This document shows positions 52,670-60,997 of a DNA stretch of 64,000 bases, piece after piece. Under the pieces are notes generated by a model that saw only the letters and a list, made by a program, of their open reading frames with translations, did no database searches and was not told the origin of the DNA. The DNA is from Pyrinomonadaceae bacterium (GTDB lineage: Bacteria > Acidobacteriota > Blastocatellia > Pyrinomonadales > Pyrinomonadaceae): contig JABARP010000018.1 in NCBI GenBank assembly GCA_019186825.1, positions 1-64,000 of the forward strand, read 5' to 3'. Position numbers and translations under genes: made by a program. Within the stretch, counting starts at the first letter, position 1, and each line of letters opens with the position of its first letter.

Positions 52670-52975
52670 TCAATCGTCGCCGAATTTCGCACGCCAGTGC
52701 GGAGCGATCTCCTTCATCACCTTGCAGTCACAGTAACCGCCGTTGTTGTTGAGCCACGCGGTAAGCTTCGGAAAATCGAGCTGTCGCCGCATCATAAAGA
52801 TCATCGCGTGTTTCAAATGATGGTCGCACTCGCTCTCGTAAAGTTCGTCTTCGATAAAGTCGAACATTTCGCTCACGGTTTCCTGACTTGCCGGTACAAG
52901 CTGAAGGAAGACCTCGAGTTCATCGCCCGTTAATTGTTCGAGATTTTCGATCTCGCTTTTCCTAATAATTGGCAT
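52670..52975 (-). CDS. DUF2695-like protein
   Basis: 101 residues with TVSEMFDFIEDELYESECDH, the phrase MMRRQLDFPKLTAWLNNNGG and YCDCKVMKE, the cysteine pair that identifies DUF2695 (function unknown). It is the last gene of a minus-strand run with an MFS permease and a membrane protein, 9 bases after the MFS stop, and is probably co-transcribed. Confidence 0.82.
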   Translation of the reverse strand: MPIIRKSEIENLEQLTGDELEVFLQLVPASQETVSEMFDFIEDELYESECDHHLKHAMIFMMRRQLDFPKLTAWLNNNGGYCDCKVMKEIAPHWRAKFGDD

Positions 52976-52984
52976 AGTTGCAAA

Positions 52985-54292
52985 CTAAAACTCGGCTTCC
53001 GAAAGCCGCATCATCTCATCGTATTCGTGGCGTTCGCCGGCAAATGAGCCGTTCCGGACCGCCTCTTCGTACTCACGCTGACGTATCCCCTCAGAACCTC
53101 GATAACGCAAAAACTTCGGCAGGAACACCGCCGATAGCCCCACCGCGACGATACACGCCGCACCTCCCGAAATAAGTGCGAAACGCACACTCGTGTGTTC
53201 GGCGAGAATACCCATCTTCGCGCTTCCAAGCATCGGGCCTGTCAGGTAGCTTATCATCTCGAGGCCCGCGAGGCGTCCGCGCAAATGATTCGGGATGGTT
53301 TGATTCCAGATCGAACCGCGAAAAATGCCTGAGATCATATCGGAGAATCCGGCAGCACCGAGGAAAAGAAGCGCAGGCACCAAGCTCGTCGAAAGTCCGA
53401 AGAGCAGTATCCCGAAACCCCAGAGTATCGCGGCAACGACAACGAATGCTCCGTGCCGCTCGACCTTGCTCGTCCAACCGGACGTAAGGCTTGCGATCAG
53501 AGCTCCGATAGCCAGCGATGCGGGAAAGAAGCCGACATACTCATCGCCGTAATGCGTCGCGAGTGCCGGATAGAGTGCCTGCGGAAAGGCAAAGAACATC
53601 GCCGCAATGTCGATGAAATACGTGCCGATCAGTTCCTGCCGCGAGAACGCGTATTTTACGGCACGCAAGATCGCCGAAAAGCTGGGACGGTCCGCGTTGT
53701 CTGGCGGCGGAACGAACTTCAGCCTAAAGACCGCGACCAAGGACGCGGCAAATGTTGCAAAGTCGATCAGATATGCATCGACCGGTGCGAATTGCGTCGC
53801 GATTATTCCCGCGATCGCGGGCCCGACGATCATTCCGATATGAAAGCGTACGGAATTGAGTGCCATCACCGCCGACATCATTTCGGGCGGAATTACCTTC
53901 TGAATGAACGATTCGAATGCAGGCCTTTGCAGGGCGGCAAGGCCGGCGTGCAAAGCGACGACCACGAAAAGCACTGCGATCGAAGGCGTTGGAAGAAGCG
54001 AGTTCAGTACAAGTACGCCGGTCAGCAAGGTCTGCCCGATCTCGGTGAAGCGGAGCACTCTGCGTTTATCGACGTAATCTGCCAACGCGCCGCCGACGAA
54101 CGCAAGACAAAACATAGGGACAAATTCCGCGAGCGCGATGTAGCCGACCATCGCGTTCGACTGCGTGAGCTGATACATCTGCCACGGAACGACGATGAAT
54201 GTCATCATCGAGCCGAAGAACGAGATCAGCTGCCCGAAAAAAAGCAGCCGATAATCACGCGACGCTCTGAGCGGCGAGAGGTCAAGCAGCAT
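52985..54292 (-). CDS. MFS transporter (EntS-like MFS_3)
   Basis: 435 residues with twelve predicted membrane helices. LLFFGQLISFFGSMMTFIVV is the first helix, GGALADYVDKRRVLRFTEIG the cytoplasmic loop 2-3 motif, and the second half repeats (AVVAAILWGFGILLFGLSTS). This MFS_3 group includes enterobactin exporter EntS and drug/lipid exporters; the cargo is unknown. A charged C-terminal tail (GERHEYDEMMRLSEAEF) follows helix 12. It lies 18 bases after the GT-C-like gene. Confidence 0.9.
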   Translation of the reverse strand: MLLDLSPLRASRDYRLLFFGQLISFFGSMMTFIVVPWQMYQLTQSNAMVGYIALAEFVPMFCLAFVGGALADYVDKRRVLRFTEIGQTLLTGVLVLNSLLPTPSIAVLFVVVALHAGLAALQRPAFESFIQKVIPPEMMSAVMALNSVRFHIGMIVGPAIAGIIATQFAPVDAYLIDFATFAASLVAVFRLKFVPPPDNADRPSFSAILRAVKYAFSRQELIGTYFIDIAAMFFAFPQALYPALATHYGDEYVGFFPASLAIGALIASLTSGWTSKVERHGAFVVVAAILWGFGILLFGLSTSLVPALLFLGAAGFSDMISGIFRGSIWNQTIPNHLRGRLAGLEMISYLTGPMLGSAKMGILAEHTSVRFALISGGAACIVAVGLSAVFLPKFLRYRGSEGIRQREYEEAVRNGSFAGERHEYDEMMRLSEAEF

Positions 54293-54310
54293 TGGCGGTC
54301 TTGCGAGGCA

Positions 54311-55552
54311 TTATCTTTTTAGAAATTCGGTCCAATGAAAAAGCCAGGTAGCATAGATGTTTGCAGCGATCGAGAAGATGTACAAGCTCCATTCCAATAT
54401 CGAGATCCGCTTGGGCGCAGACTCAAGCAATATGATAAACGCCCAAGGCAGCAAAATCATCGCGTATCGATAGCCGAACTGATAGCCGCCGGCGTTCCCA
54501 TGCATCCAAAGGACGAATGTCAGCGCAATTATCGCAAGCCAAGAAGCGAGTTTTACCGCGCCATCCTTTGCTCCAATGCGCAAGATAAGCACGAGGAACG
54601 GGCTGCTCAAAAGGATCGAGCTCGAAAACGGATCGGGCAGAATGTACGGAAAACTTGGGACGATATCCCAAAGTTTTAGGAGCATCTGCCATGCCTGATC
54701 CGGCATATATTGCGTCGAGAAGATCCCGTGTCGATACCACGGCTCCTGGAGAACGCCGGGGATCCGAGCGTAACCGAAATCTGAGACGGATCCGAAACGC
54801 ACGAAGTTATATACCAGCGTTGCGACACCAAGCACGAACGGTATCGCGGCGAATTTTGCGAACTTCACGATCGGCTTTGTGTCGTCTGTTATCTTGTCGG
54901 CCTTCGCCCTGTTCAGGAAGTAAAAGAAGAGCGGTGCGGCCAACAGGATCTCGGTCCGATTGCCGAACGCGAGTGCAAAGAACGCACCTGCGAGCAGGGG
55001 CCTTCTGTCGAAGATCGTGAAGTAGATCGCGCCCAATTCGCCAACGACAGCAAACCCGAGCGCGAGTTGCCACGCTCCGGCGAACGTGAGATTCGTCCAC
55101 ATCCACGTGCCAAAAAGTACGCCGGCCGTCATCAGGATCGCACGGATTCGCGGTGCATGATATCTTTCCGCGATCGCGAGCAGCAGCCAAGCCGTCGCTC
55201 CTGCAAGTATCGCGGCGATCCACGCTCCGGGCATATCGCGGATCAGGCCGATCGCTTTAAGGAATGCCGCCGGGATCATTGAGATGACAGCTCCAAGCGG
55301 AAAGACCGAATAGTGTCCGCCGCGAATCGGAACGAATTCGTTCAGCCACGGAGGAGGCGGTTCCGAGAGCGAGATCGCACCGGAGAGCAATCTTCCGGCA
55401 ACGCGAAAGGTGTAATCGTAGTAATTTTGCGGCTTCGGATTTGAGAGAAAATAGATCATCGCAGCGGCAAGCGAAAGCGTCGCACGCTGCATTGCTCCGA
55501 GCCCGACATCACCTGCCTCAGGCTGCAAAGATTCGGAGCTTGAATTCGTCAT
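54311..55552 (-). CDS. Polytopic membrane protein, GT-C glycosyltransferase-like
   Basis: 413 residues from ATG 55552, with about ten membrane helices and extracytoplasmic loops rich in Pro/Trp/Tyr (LSEPPPPWLNEFVPIRGGHY; LQEPWYRHGIFSTQYMPDQAW). The long first loop following an N-terminal helix and aromatic-rich outer loops resemble dolichyl-phosphate-mannose-type GT-C transferases. Conserved acidic catalytic residues cannot be confirmed, so glycosyltransferase is only the best guess. Its start overlaps the preceding AlbA-type gene by 35 bases. Confidence 0.65.
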   Translation of the reverse strand: MTNSSSESLQPEAGDVGLGAMQRATLSLAAAMIYFLSNPKPQNYYDYTFRVAGRLLSGAISLSEPPPPWLNEFVPIRGGHYSVFPLGAVISMIPAAFLKAIGLIRDMPGAWIAAILAGATAWLLLAIAERYHAPRIRAILMTAGVLFGTWMWTNLTFAGAWQLALGFAVVGELGAIYFTIFDRRPLLAGAFFALAFGNRTEILLAAPLFFYFLNRAKADKITDDTKPIVKFAKFAAIPFVLGVATLVYNFVRFGSVSDFGYARIPGVLQEPWYRHGIFSTQYMPDQAWQMLLKLWDIVPSFPYILPDPFSSSILLSSPFLVLILRIGAKDGAVKLASWLAIIALTFVLWMHGNAGGYQFGYRYAMILLPWAFIILLESAPKRISILEWSLYIFSIAANIYATWLFHWTEFLKR

Positions 55553-56849
55553 TTGCAATGTAGATCTCCGGCCGGCGATCCGAGAAGCGCGCGGATTGGC
55601 GAAGGATCATCGGCAGGCCGCCGTGAGGTTTGTTTATACCATATTCCCGCCGCGTAAATATCGCCGCGATCTGCGGGTTAAGCCGCTGCGTGATCCCGTA
55701 TCGAATTGCTCGCGAAGCAGGCGGCGAAAAGCCATTCGTGCGTCGCGGATTCACGAACTCGATCGAATTATCGTAGATGTTCACGCGTGTGCGAATGTCG
55801 CGGATCGCAAGGTCGCGGTGCATCAGCATATTGATCACCGCTTCCGAGATCGAATAAAAATGATAATGACCACGCGGCTTTGCGACGCCTTCGCCAACGA
55901 GCGTCAGTTTCCTCTTCGGACGCTCCTTCGCAAGGTCAACATACCGCTTTATGAAGGCAAGTATCGCCTCGTACTGCGTGTGAAGATTGCCCTTTACCTC
56001 GACCGCTTCGATCAGGTCCGAACGTGATCCGTCGCCCGAAAATCGTGCGACCGTAACATTCGAACGCGGCAGCAGCTCAGCTACCTTTTCATCCTTTCCG
56101 AATAAGATGACAGCGGCGACTGTCGGGAAGAATTCGTCCGCGTTGCCGACCGCAAGAAGCAGATCCTTGCGCAAAAAGTCGCTCGTCTGATAAAGGTTCA
56201 GGTTCGGCGCGTTCTCATCAAAACCGCTCGCAAAGCTCCACAGGAGCGAATCGTCAAAATCCGCCTCGTGCACTTCTTGGAGCGGGATATTTTCAAACCC
56301 CAGCGGCCGCAATTCATCGAGCCATGCAGAAAGCTCCGACCGCGAGACCTCTCTTTTTTCGGCACCGAACCGCAGGTAAAAGCGTCCGTCACGCGTTCGG
56401 TAAGGCCTTCGCCGGCCGTCGATATCAAGAGCGACGACGCGCTTCCCGCTGTCAAATGCGACCGTGTCGAGGATCGGAACGATCGGCGGGACGATCTCTT
56501 CGCGGCAGATCCGCGCAAGCTCTTCCTGCACCCATTCCGGATTGCTGACGCCTTCGATACGAAGCTGATCGTTCACACCGAAGACGATCGTGCCTCCGTT
56601 CGTATTCGCTATGGCCACGATGCCTTGCGCGATCCGCTCGCTATTCGACAGCTTGACCTTGAGTTCGAGATACGTATCCTCGCCGCCACGTATCAGACGT
56701 AACAATTCCGTTCTTGATGTTGATGGAGAATCTTGATTTGCGAGGTATTCCTGAAAAGAATGTCCTCCCGTTGACTCGAAACGCGGGCTATGTCGGAATC
56801 TTTTTCGCGGCATACCGTTTCTGAACTCTGACAAGTCATATTGAAGCAT
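55518..56849 (-). CDS. AlbA-domain ATP-binding/transcriptional regulator-like protein
   Basis: 443 residues from ATG 56849 (ATG 56813 also possible). The AlbA_2 (Schlafen-like) domain spans about 45-170: ELLRLIRGGEDTYLELKVKL, IAQGIVAIANTNGGTIVFGV, then EIVPPIVPIL and FYLRFGAEKREVSRSEL. A C-terminal ATP-binding/HATPase-like helix follows (SISEAVINMLMHRDLAIRDI; VNIYDNSIEFVNPRRTNGF). Such proteins are linked to nucleic-acid handling and transcriptional control, with no assigned reaction here. The upstream open frame is repeat sequence and not coding. Overlaps the GT-C-like gene by 35 bases. Confidence 0.78.
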   Translation of the reverse strand: MLQYDLSEFRNGMPRKRFRHSPRFESTGGHSFQEYLANQDSPSTSRTELLRLIRGGEDTYLELKVKLSNSERIAQGIVAIANTNGGTIVFGVNDQLRIEGVSNPEWVQEELARICREEIVPPIVPILDTVAFDSGKRVVALDIDGRRRPYRTRDGRFYLRFGAEKREVSRSELSAWLDELRPLGFENIPLQEVHEADFDDSLLWSFASGFDENAPNLNLYQTSDFLRKDLLLAVGNADEFFPTVAAVILFGKDEKVAELLPRSNVTVARFSGDGSRSDLIEAVEVKGNLHTQYEAILAFIKRYVDLAKERPKRKLTLVGEGVAKPRGHYHFYSISEAVINMLMHRDLAIRDIRTRVNIYDNSIEFVNPRRTNGFSPPASRAIRYGITQRLNPQIAAIFTRREYGINKPHGGLPMILRQSARFSDRRPEIYIANDEFKLRIFAA

Positions 56850-57385
56850 TAAATTGCCAGCAAAGGCAATCCCGAAGGCAGAGCGCGTCAACAGCAGAAG
56901 CCCGGCCGGCAGGTAGATAAGGTACGAACGTGTCCGTAGCCCGCACGTTGAAGCGGAATCGGTATACCGAGAGGCAGGAAACGCAAAGGCCGCAGAGGGA
57001 AGACCGCAAAGGGCACAAAGTTGCCGTGAACGACGCGGGCTTTGCGAAGCCGATGGCAAGCATCTAGCCCCACGTGTAGCGAAGCGGAACGTGGGGTACC
57101 GCACCGCAACAACAACCGGAGCGTGTGAAACACGCGACAGATATTGTCGGCGGCAAACCCGGCTCCGTGGGTGTTTTCCAATCTGAAATCACGGCTTGAA
57201 AGCCGCGGCAATTCTGGGTCGCTACCTAGCGGCGAAGCCGCAGGTGTAGTTTTTGGGAAAGCGTACGGGAAAGCGGAGCTTCCCCGCTCGGCGACAGAAG
57301 GGGACCCAGAGTGTATAAGACGCTGAGCCCCTGCGTTCGTGCGGGCTACGGACGCGCCCAGTGCTCACCCGGTGGCCTCCGCATG
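56850..57385. repeat. Palindrome-rich intergenic repeat patch
   Basis: 536 bases without a supportable gene. It contains a near-tandem CGCAAAGG/CCGCAGAGG stretch and a series of short hairpins: CCCCACGT/ACGTGGGG (57068-57075, 57089-57096), GCGTGT-GAA-ACACGC (57121-57135), CGGCTT-GA-AAGCCG (57192-57205) and GCGGC-GAA-GCCGC (57229-57241). A 16-bp perfect inverted repeat brackets 56933-57353. Short frames inside (e.g. FPLRPLRFLPLG on the minus strand) are artefacts of the repeats. Likely a REP/MITE-like remnant. Confidence 0.6.
56933..57353. repeat. Inverted repeat pair bracketing the 57-kb patch
   Basis: GTCCGTAGCCCGCACG (56933-56948) and its exact reverse complement CGTGCGGGCTACGGAC (57338-57353) lie 421 bases apart end to end. 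The spacing and orientation are those of terminal inverted repeats of a small non-autonomous element, but I find no transposase and no clear target-site duplication. Confidence 0.55.
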
Positions 57386-57622
57386 TTATTTTAGAGCCTC
57401 GATCGAGGCACCGAAATTGATGTGATACGGATGGCCGGCGACGACCAGTGCCGGGACCGAATTCACACCTGCGGATTCTGCCTCGCCGACGCGAGCCTTC
57501 TGCTCGCCGAGATGAACGATCTCGACGTCAAACCGTTCGCGGTCGATCACATCGACGATCAGTTGCTCCGCATCCACGCACACGGGACAGCCCGCGTGAT
57601 AAAAAATTGCCTTCTCTTTCAT
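57386..57622 (-). CDS. Thioredoxin/glutaredoxin-like protein
   Basis: 78 residues: KAIFYHAGCPVCVDAEQLIV supplies the CxxC redox site (about 12-15), and GVNSVPALVVAGHPYHINFG the cis-proline loop. A small thiol-disulfide oxidoreductase of the cytoplasm, shorter than thioredoxin and similar to NrdH/glutaredoxin-like proteins. It is divergent from an HxlR regulator, with 127 bases between starts; such a thiol-sensing regulator probably controls it (inference). Confidence 0.85.
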   Translation of the reverse strand: MKEKAIFYHAGCPVCVDAEQLIVDVIDRERFDVEIVHLGEQKARVGEAESAGVNSVPALVVAGHPYHINFGASIEALK

Positions 57623-57708
57623 ATTGCTTTTCTCCTTATCATTGACTTTTTACAGCGCGATCTACTGCTGTATGCTAGAAATTAGCAGTTTAGAGATACG
57701 TTCGTAAG

Positions 57709-57739
57709 TAGGCACTTTTTGGTTAGATAGGTACTTTTT
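57709..57739 (+). repeat. Tandem TAGGYACTTTTT repeat upstream of HxlR gene
   Basis: TAGGCACTTTTT (57709-57720) and TAGGTACTTTTT (57728-57739), 19 bases apart centre to centre, lie immediately upstream of the HxlR GTG start at 57750. A separate ACTGCT...AGCAGT inverted repeat (57664-57669, 57684-57689) lies between the divergent genes. Both are candidate regulator-binding sites. Confidence 0.55.
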
Positions 57740-57749
57740 AGTTCGTCTT

Positions 57750-58085
57750 GTGACAGTTCAAGCTAAAAAAAAAGCACGCGAAAAGGACGTTAAGGCGATG
57801 GTCGAGAACATCATCCGCTGCAAATGGTCGCTTTCCGTGATCGACCTCGTAAAACGCGGCGTGGATCGCCCCGGTGCGATGGTCAAAAGTGTCGAGGGCC
57901 TGACGACAAAAGTGCTGAACGAGCGGCTGCGGAAACTGGTGCGTTTCGGGATCTTCGAGCGGCAGGAGTTTGCGGAAGTGCCACCGCGTGTCGAATATCG
58001 GTTGACCTCGTTCGGCGAAAAATTTACAGTGCTGCTTGATTCGATCGACGCACTCCAAAATGACCTTGATGCAAATGGACGCTGA
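57750..58085 (+). CDS. HxlR-family winged-helix transcriptional regulator
   Basis: 111 residues from GTG 57750. IIRCKWSLSVIDLVKRGVDR replaces the usual ILGGKWTLLIL segment and keeps a cysteine, then GAMVKSVEGLTTKVLNERLR and the wing RQEFAEVPPRVEYRLTSFGEK. It faces the thioredoxin-like gene at 57386. folK begins within its last 11 bases, so the two are co-transcribed. The upstream TAGGYACTTTTT repeats may be its operators. Confidence 0.87.
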   Translation: MTVQAKKKAREKDVKAMVENIIRCKWSLSVIDLVKRGVDRPGAMVKSVEGLTTKVLNERLRKLVRFGIFERQEFAEVPPRVEYRLTSFGEKFTVLLDSIDALQNDLDANGR

Positions 58086-58623
58086 TAACACTCTCGCATA
58101 CATCAGCCTTGGCTCGAATCTGGGCGACCGCGCCGGAAACCTCCTTCTCGCCGTGCGCGGACTCATCGAAGCAGACCTCGTCGTCCGGCGTCTCTCGACC
58201 ATCTACGAGACGGACCCGCTCGATATGGATACGGACCTCAAGTTTCTGAATATGGTCGCCGAGGTGCAGGTCGGTGGAACTTCCCCGACACAGTTGATGG
58301 CACGTCTTCTGCGTATCGAGTATTCGCTTGGACGGGGTGAGAAGCACCCCGGGCCGAAAGAACCGCGAACGATCGATCTCGACATCATCTTCTTCGGCTC
58401 GCAGGTGGTGAATTCCGATTTCGTAACGATCCCGCATCCCAGGATGCACCTTCGGAAATTCGTTCTTCGGCCGCTCGCGGAATTGGTCCCGAACTTTGTC
58501 CATCCGGTCCTAAAGACAGAGATCGTCGAACTCTTAGCGGCATCCGAGGACACGAGTGCCGCTCATCGGTGGTCGCCGAACGTGCATGCAAAGGGCGGAA
58601 CCGCTGCAGGAGCCGAGGGCTGA
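58075..58623 (+). CDS. folK: 2-amino-4-hydroxy-6-hydroxymethyldihydropteridine diphosphokinase
   Basis: Pyrophosphorylates the pterin for dihydropteroate synthesis in the folate pathway. 182 residues from ATG 58075: AYISLGSNLGDRAGNLLLAV, ETDPLDM-DTDLKFLNMVAE, LLRIEYSLGR, the signature GPKEPRTIDLDIIFFG and HPRMHLRKFVLRPLAEL. It overlaps the HxlR gene and is followed by panB, panC. ATGs at 58060 and 58069 are alternatives. Confidence 0.95.
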   Translation: MDADNTLAYISLGSNLGDRAGNLLLAVRGLIEADLVVRRLSTIYETDPLDMDTDLKFLNMVAEVQVGGTSPTQLMARLLRIEYSLGRGEKHPGPKEPRTIDLDIIFFGSQVVNSDFVTIPHPRMHLRKFVLRPLAELVPNFVHPVLKTEIVELLAASEDTSAAHRWSPNVHAKGGTAAGAEG

Positions 58624-58669
58624 ATTTACTAGCTATTCGCCGGGAAAAAGGCTATTCTTAGGCAAATTT

Positions 58670-59530
58670 ATGGCATATCTCCAACCTGATCGCGAGGGTA
58701 AAGTTTATCTGCCGGCCATTCGGGCCGCCAAAGAAAAGGGCGAGAAACTCGTTTGTTTGACCGCTTATGACTATCCAACCGCGAGAATAGTCGATGAGGC
58801 GGGAGTTGACATCATCCTAGTCGGCGACAGTATGGGAAATGTGATCCACGGATACGGAAACACGATCCCGGTTTCGCTCGACGAGATCACGTCCGCCTGC
58901 ATTGCCGTTAAACGTGGAACAGAACGTGCCATGGTCGTAGCCGATATGCCTTACGGCACTTATCATGTCAGCGAGGATGAGAGTGTAAAAAACGCGCTTC
59001 GCCTGATGAAATACGGCGGTGCTGAGGCCGTAAAGCTCGAAGGCGGCAGCAATCGTGCCGGTATCGTTCGAAGGCTCGTTGATGAAGAAATTCCCGTCGT
59101 CGCACACATCGGGTTGACCCCGCAATCTGTTTATAAAATGGGCGGCTATCGCGTTCAGGGCCGCACCGCCGAGCACGCAAAGCGCCTTATCGAAGACGCG
59201 AAGATCCTCGAAGACGCCGGTGCCTTTGCCATCGTTCTCGAACTTGTCCCACGCGAAGTTGCCGCGATGATCACGAACGAGTTGAAGATCTCGACGATCG
59301 GCATCGGTGCGGGGCTCGATTGCGACATTCAGGTGCTCGTGCTTCACGACCTTGTCGGAATGACCTTCGGCAGGCAGCCGCGTTTTGTGCGGCAGTATGC
59401 AAATCTCCGCGAGGTAATGACCAAGGCGATCCAGGCGTGGTCGAGCGATGTAAAATCCGGAGCATACCCGAATGATTCCGAATCGTACGGACTGACCGTC
59501 GAGACTAAACAGGAGATCGCTGCAAAATAA
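58670..59530 (+). CDS. panB: 3-methyl-2-oxobutanoate hydroxymethyltransferase
   Basis: First committed step of pantothenate synthesis: ketovalerate plus methylene-THF gives ketopantoate. 286 residues from ATG 58670, with LVCLTAYDYPTARIVDEAGV, DIILVGDSMGNVIHGYGNTI, ADMPYGTYHVS, EGGSNRAGIVRRLV and HIGLTPQSVYKMGGYRVQGR. Complete. panC starts 45 bases after its stop; the shared folate cofactor links it to folK just upstream. Confidence 0.96.
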   Translation: MAYLQPDREGKVYLPAIRAAKEKGEKLVCLTAYDYPTARIVDEAGVDIILVGDSMGNVIHGYGNTIPVSLDEITSACIAVKRGTERAMVVADMPYGTYHVSEDESVKNALRLMKYGGAEAVKLEGGSNRAGIVRRLVDEEIPVVAHIGLTPQSVYKMGGYRVQGRTAEHAKRLIEDAKILEDAGAFAIVLELVPREVAAMITNELKISTIGIGAGLDCDIQVLVLHDLVGMTFGRQPRFVRQYANLREVMTKAIQAWSSDVKSGAYPNDSESYGLTVETKQEIAAK

Positions 59531-59575
59531 CGAAATCCGCGAAGTGTTCGCGTCGGAGCGAGGTCCATTTGAATA

Positions 59576-60430
59576 ATGGAGATCATTAACCGAAGACAAC
59601 GGATCTTTTCGATCTCACGCAAGTTCCGGCGTGAGGATAAGAAGGTCGGCTTTGTTCCCACGATGGGAGCACTGCACGCCGGACATCTGAAGCTCGTCGA
59701 AGAATGCCGGCAACGCTCCGATGTAACGATCGTCTCGATCTTCGTCAACCCGACCCAGTTCAACGACAAGGCCGATCTTGAAAAGTATCCGCGCGACCTT
59801 ACGCAGGATGCGGCAATGCTCGCAGAACTCGGAGTGGATTACATCTACGCACCGGACGTCGAAGAGGTATATCCGCCCGGATTCTCAACCTACGTTGATG
59901 TCGAGGGACTGACCGGCCTGATGGAAGGAGCGTCGCGTCCCGGTCATTTTCGCGGCGTCGCAACCGTCGTTACGATCCTTTTCAATACGATCAGGCCCGA
60001 CATCGCCTTCTTTGGACAAAAGGACGCGCAGCAAGTTGCGGTGATCGAGCGTCTGACGCGAGATCTCGGCTTTGAGATGGAGATCGCGGTGGTTCCAACC
60101 GTTCGTGAACCATCAGGGCTTGCGATGTCGTCACGTAACGAACGACTGTCGGACGAAGAGCGGGCAAAGGCCGTTGTGCTTTACAACTCGCTGCGTGAGG
60201 CAAAGCGTGCATTCGACAAAGGTCAACGAAATGCCGCAGACCTGGCTCAGATAGTAGACAATGCGATCGAAGAAGAGCCCGCGGCGGTGCTCGATTATGT
60301 TTCGATCGTTGACCGTGAAACCCTGCAACCTGTTGAAAAGATTGGGGATAACGAAACGCTTATCGCTGCCGCGATCCGCATAGGCGATGTAAGGCTGATC
60401 GACAACCTCATCCTAAATCAAAAGCAGTAG
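59576..60430 (+). CDS. panC: Pantothenate synthetase
   Basis: ATP-dependent condensation of pantoate and beta-alanine. 284 residues: VGFVPTMGALHAGHLKLVEE (HIGH motif), SIFVNPTQFNDKADLEKYPR, FRGVATVVTILFNTIRPDIA, FFGQKDAQQVAVIERLTRDL and the KMSKS-equivalent GLAMSSRNERLS. Pairs with panB directly upstream. panD is not in the window. Confidence 0.96.
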   Translation: MEIINRRQRIFSISRKFRREDKKVGFVPTMGALHAGHLKLVEECRQRSDVTIVSIFVNPTQFNDKADLEKYPRDLTQDAAMLAELGVDYIYAPDVEEVYPPGFSTYVDVEGLTGLMEGASRPGHFRGVATVVTILFNTIRPDIAFFGQKDAQQVAVIERLTRDLGFEMEIAVVPTVREPSGLAMSSRNERLSDEERAKAVVLYNSLREAKRAFDKGQRNAADLAQIVDNAIEEEPAAVLDYVSIVDRETLQPVEKIGDNETLIAAAIRIGDVRLIDNLILNQKQ

Positions 60431-60496
60431 TTTGGCACCAATTTTGCATCTAACAATTACGGAAGGACGCGTTTGGCGTCGCCTTCTGTGAAAGAA

Positions 60497-60997
60497 ATGA
60501 AACGACTGAAACTTTACATCGGAATGCTCGGCATGATGACCGCACTTGCAGCGACCGCTTTCGGCCAGGCATCGCTCAGGTCGTTGGACGGGCGAAGCGT
60601 TGACGTTACTGCGCAGAAGGGCAAGGTTGTCGTCCTGGTTGTCGGCGCTAGCTGGCTGCCGCTTTCTGAAAAGCAGGCGGCGATCACGAATACGCTCGTG
60701 AAAAAATACGCTTCGAAGCCGGTCGTTTTCTACTTCGTTTCGACCGATGCCGCGACCGCGCGGAACGCCGTGAGCGACGCCGAGCTTCGCCAGTTTGCGA
60801 CGAAGAATAAGATCACTGTGCCGATCCTTCGCGACCCCGACGGCTCGGTCGTTATGAGCAAGCTGAAGGTCGAGCAGGTTCCGTCCTTTGTCATTATCGA
60901 CAAAACGGGCTCGGTCGCAGGCGAACCTTTCGGCGGCCTCGATCCAAAGGCTGACACCTCGATCCCGATCTCAAAGGCGATCGACAAACTTCTCTAG
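60497..60997 (+). CDS. Secreted redoxin-like protein lacking cysteines
   Basis: 166 residues from ATG 60497 (GTG 60488 possible). Signal peptide MKRLKLYIGMLGMMTALAAT-type, then a thioredoxin-like fold: GKVVVLVVGASWLPLSEKQA at the normal active-site position, KPVVFYFVSTDAATARNAVS, ITVPILRDPDGSVVMSKLKV and QVPSFVIIDKTGSVAG. There is no cysteine in the whole protein, so the WCxxC of redox thioredoxins is absent. It is probably a binding or structural derivative. Its stop overlaps the maf stop region by four bases. Confidence 0.75.
   Translation: MKRLKLYIGMLGMMTALAATAFGQASLRSLDGRSVDVTAQKGKVVVLVVGASWLPLSEKQAAITNTLVKKYASKPVVFYFVSTDAATARNAVSDAELRQFATKNKITVPILRDPDGSVVMSKLKVEQVPSFVIIDKTGSVAGEPFGGLDPKADTSIPISKAIDKLL

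Noticed and set aside
53453..54322. 289-codon plus-strand frame over the MFS gene
   Set aside because: Strongly charged Arg/Asp/Glu string typical of the reverse complement of a membrane-protein gene.
56850..57104. N-terminal extension of the AlbA-type protein through the repeat patch
   Set aside because: Translates into Arg/Pro/Leu-rich repeat-derived sequence (e.g. CALCGLPSAAFAF) with no family similarity; the gene is better started at 56849 or 56813.
56850..57385. CRISPR array
   Set aside because: Hairpins differ in sequence and spacing; no regularly spaced identical repeats and no cas gene.
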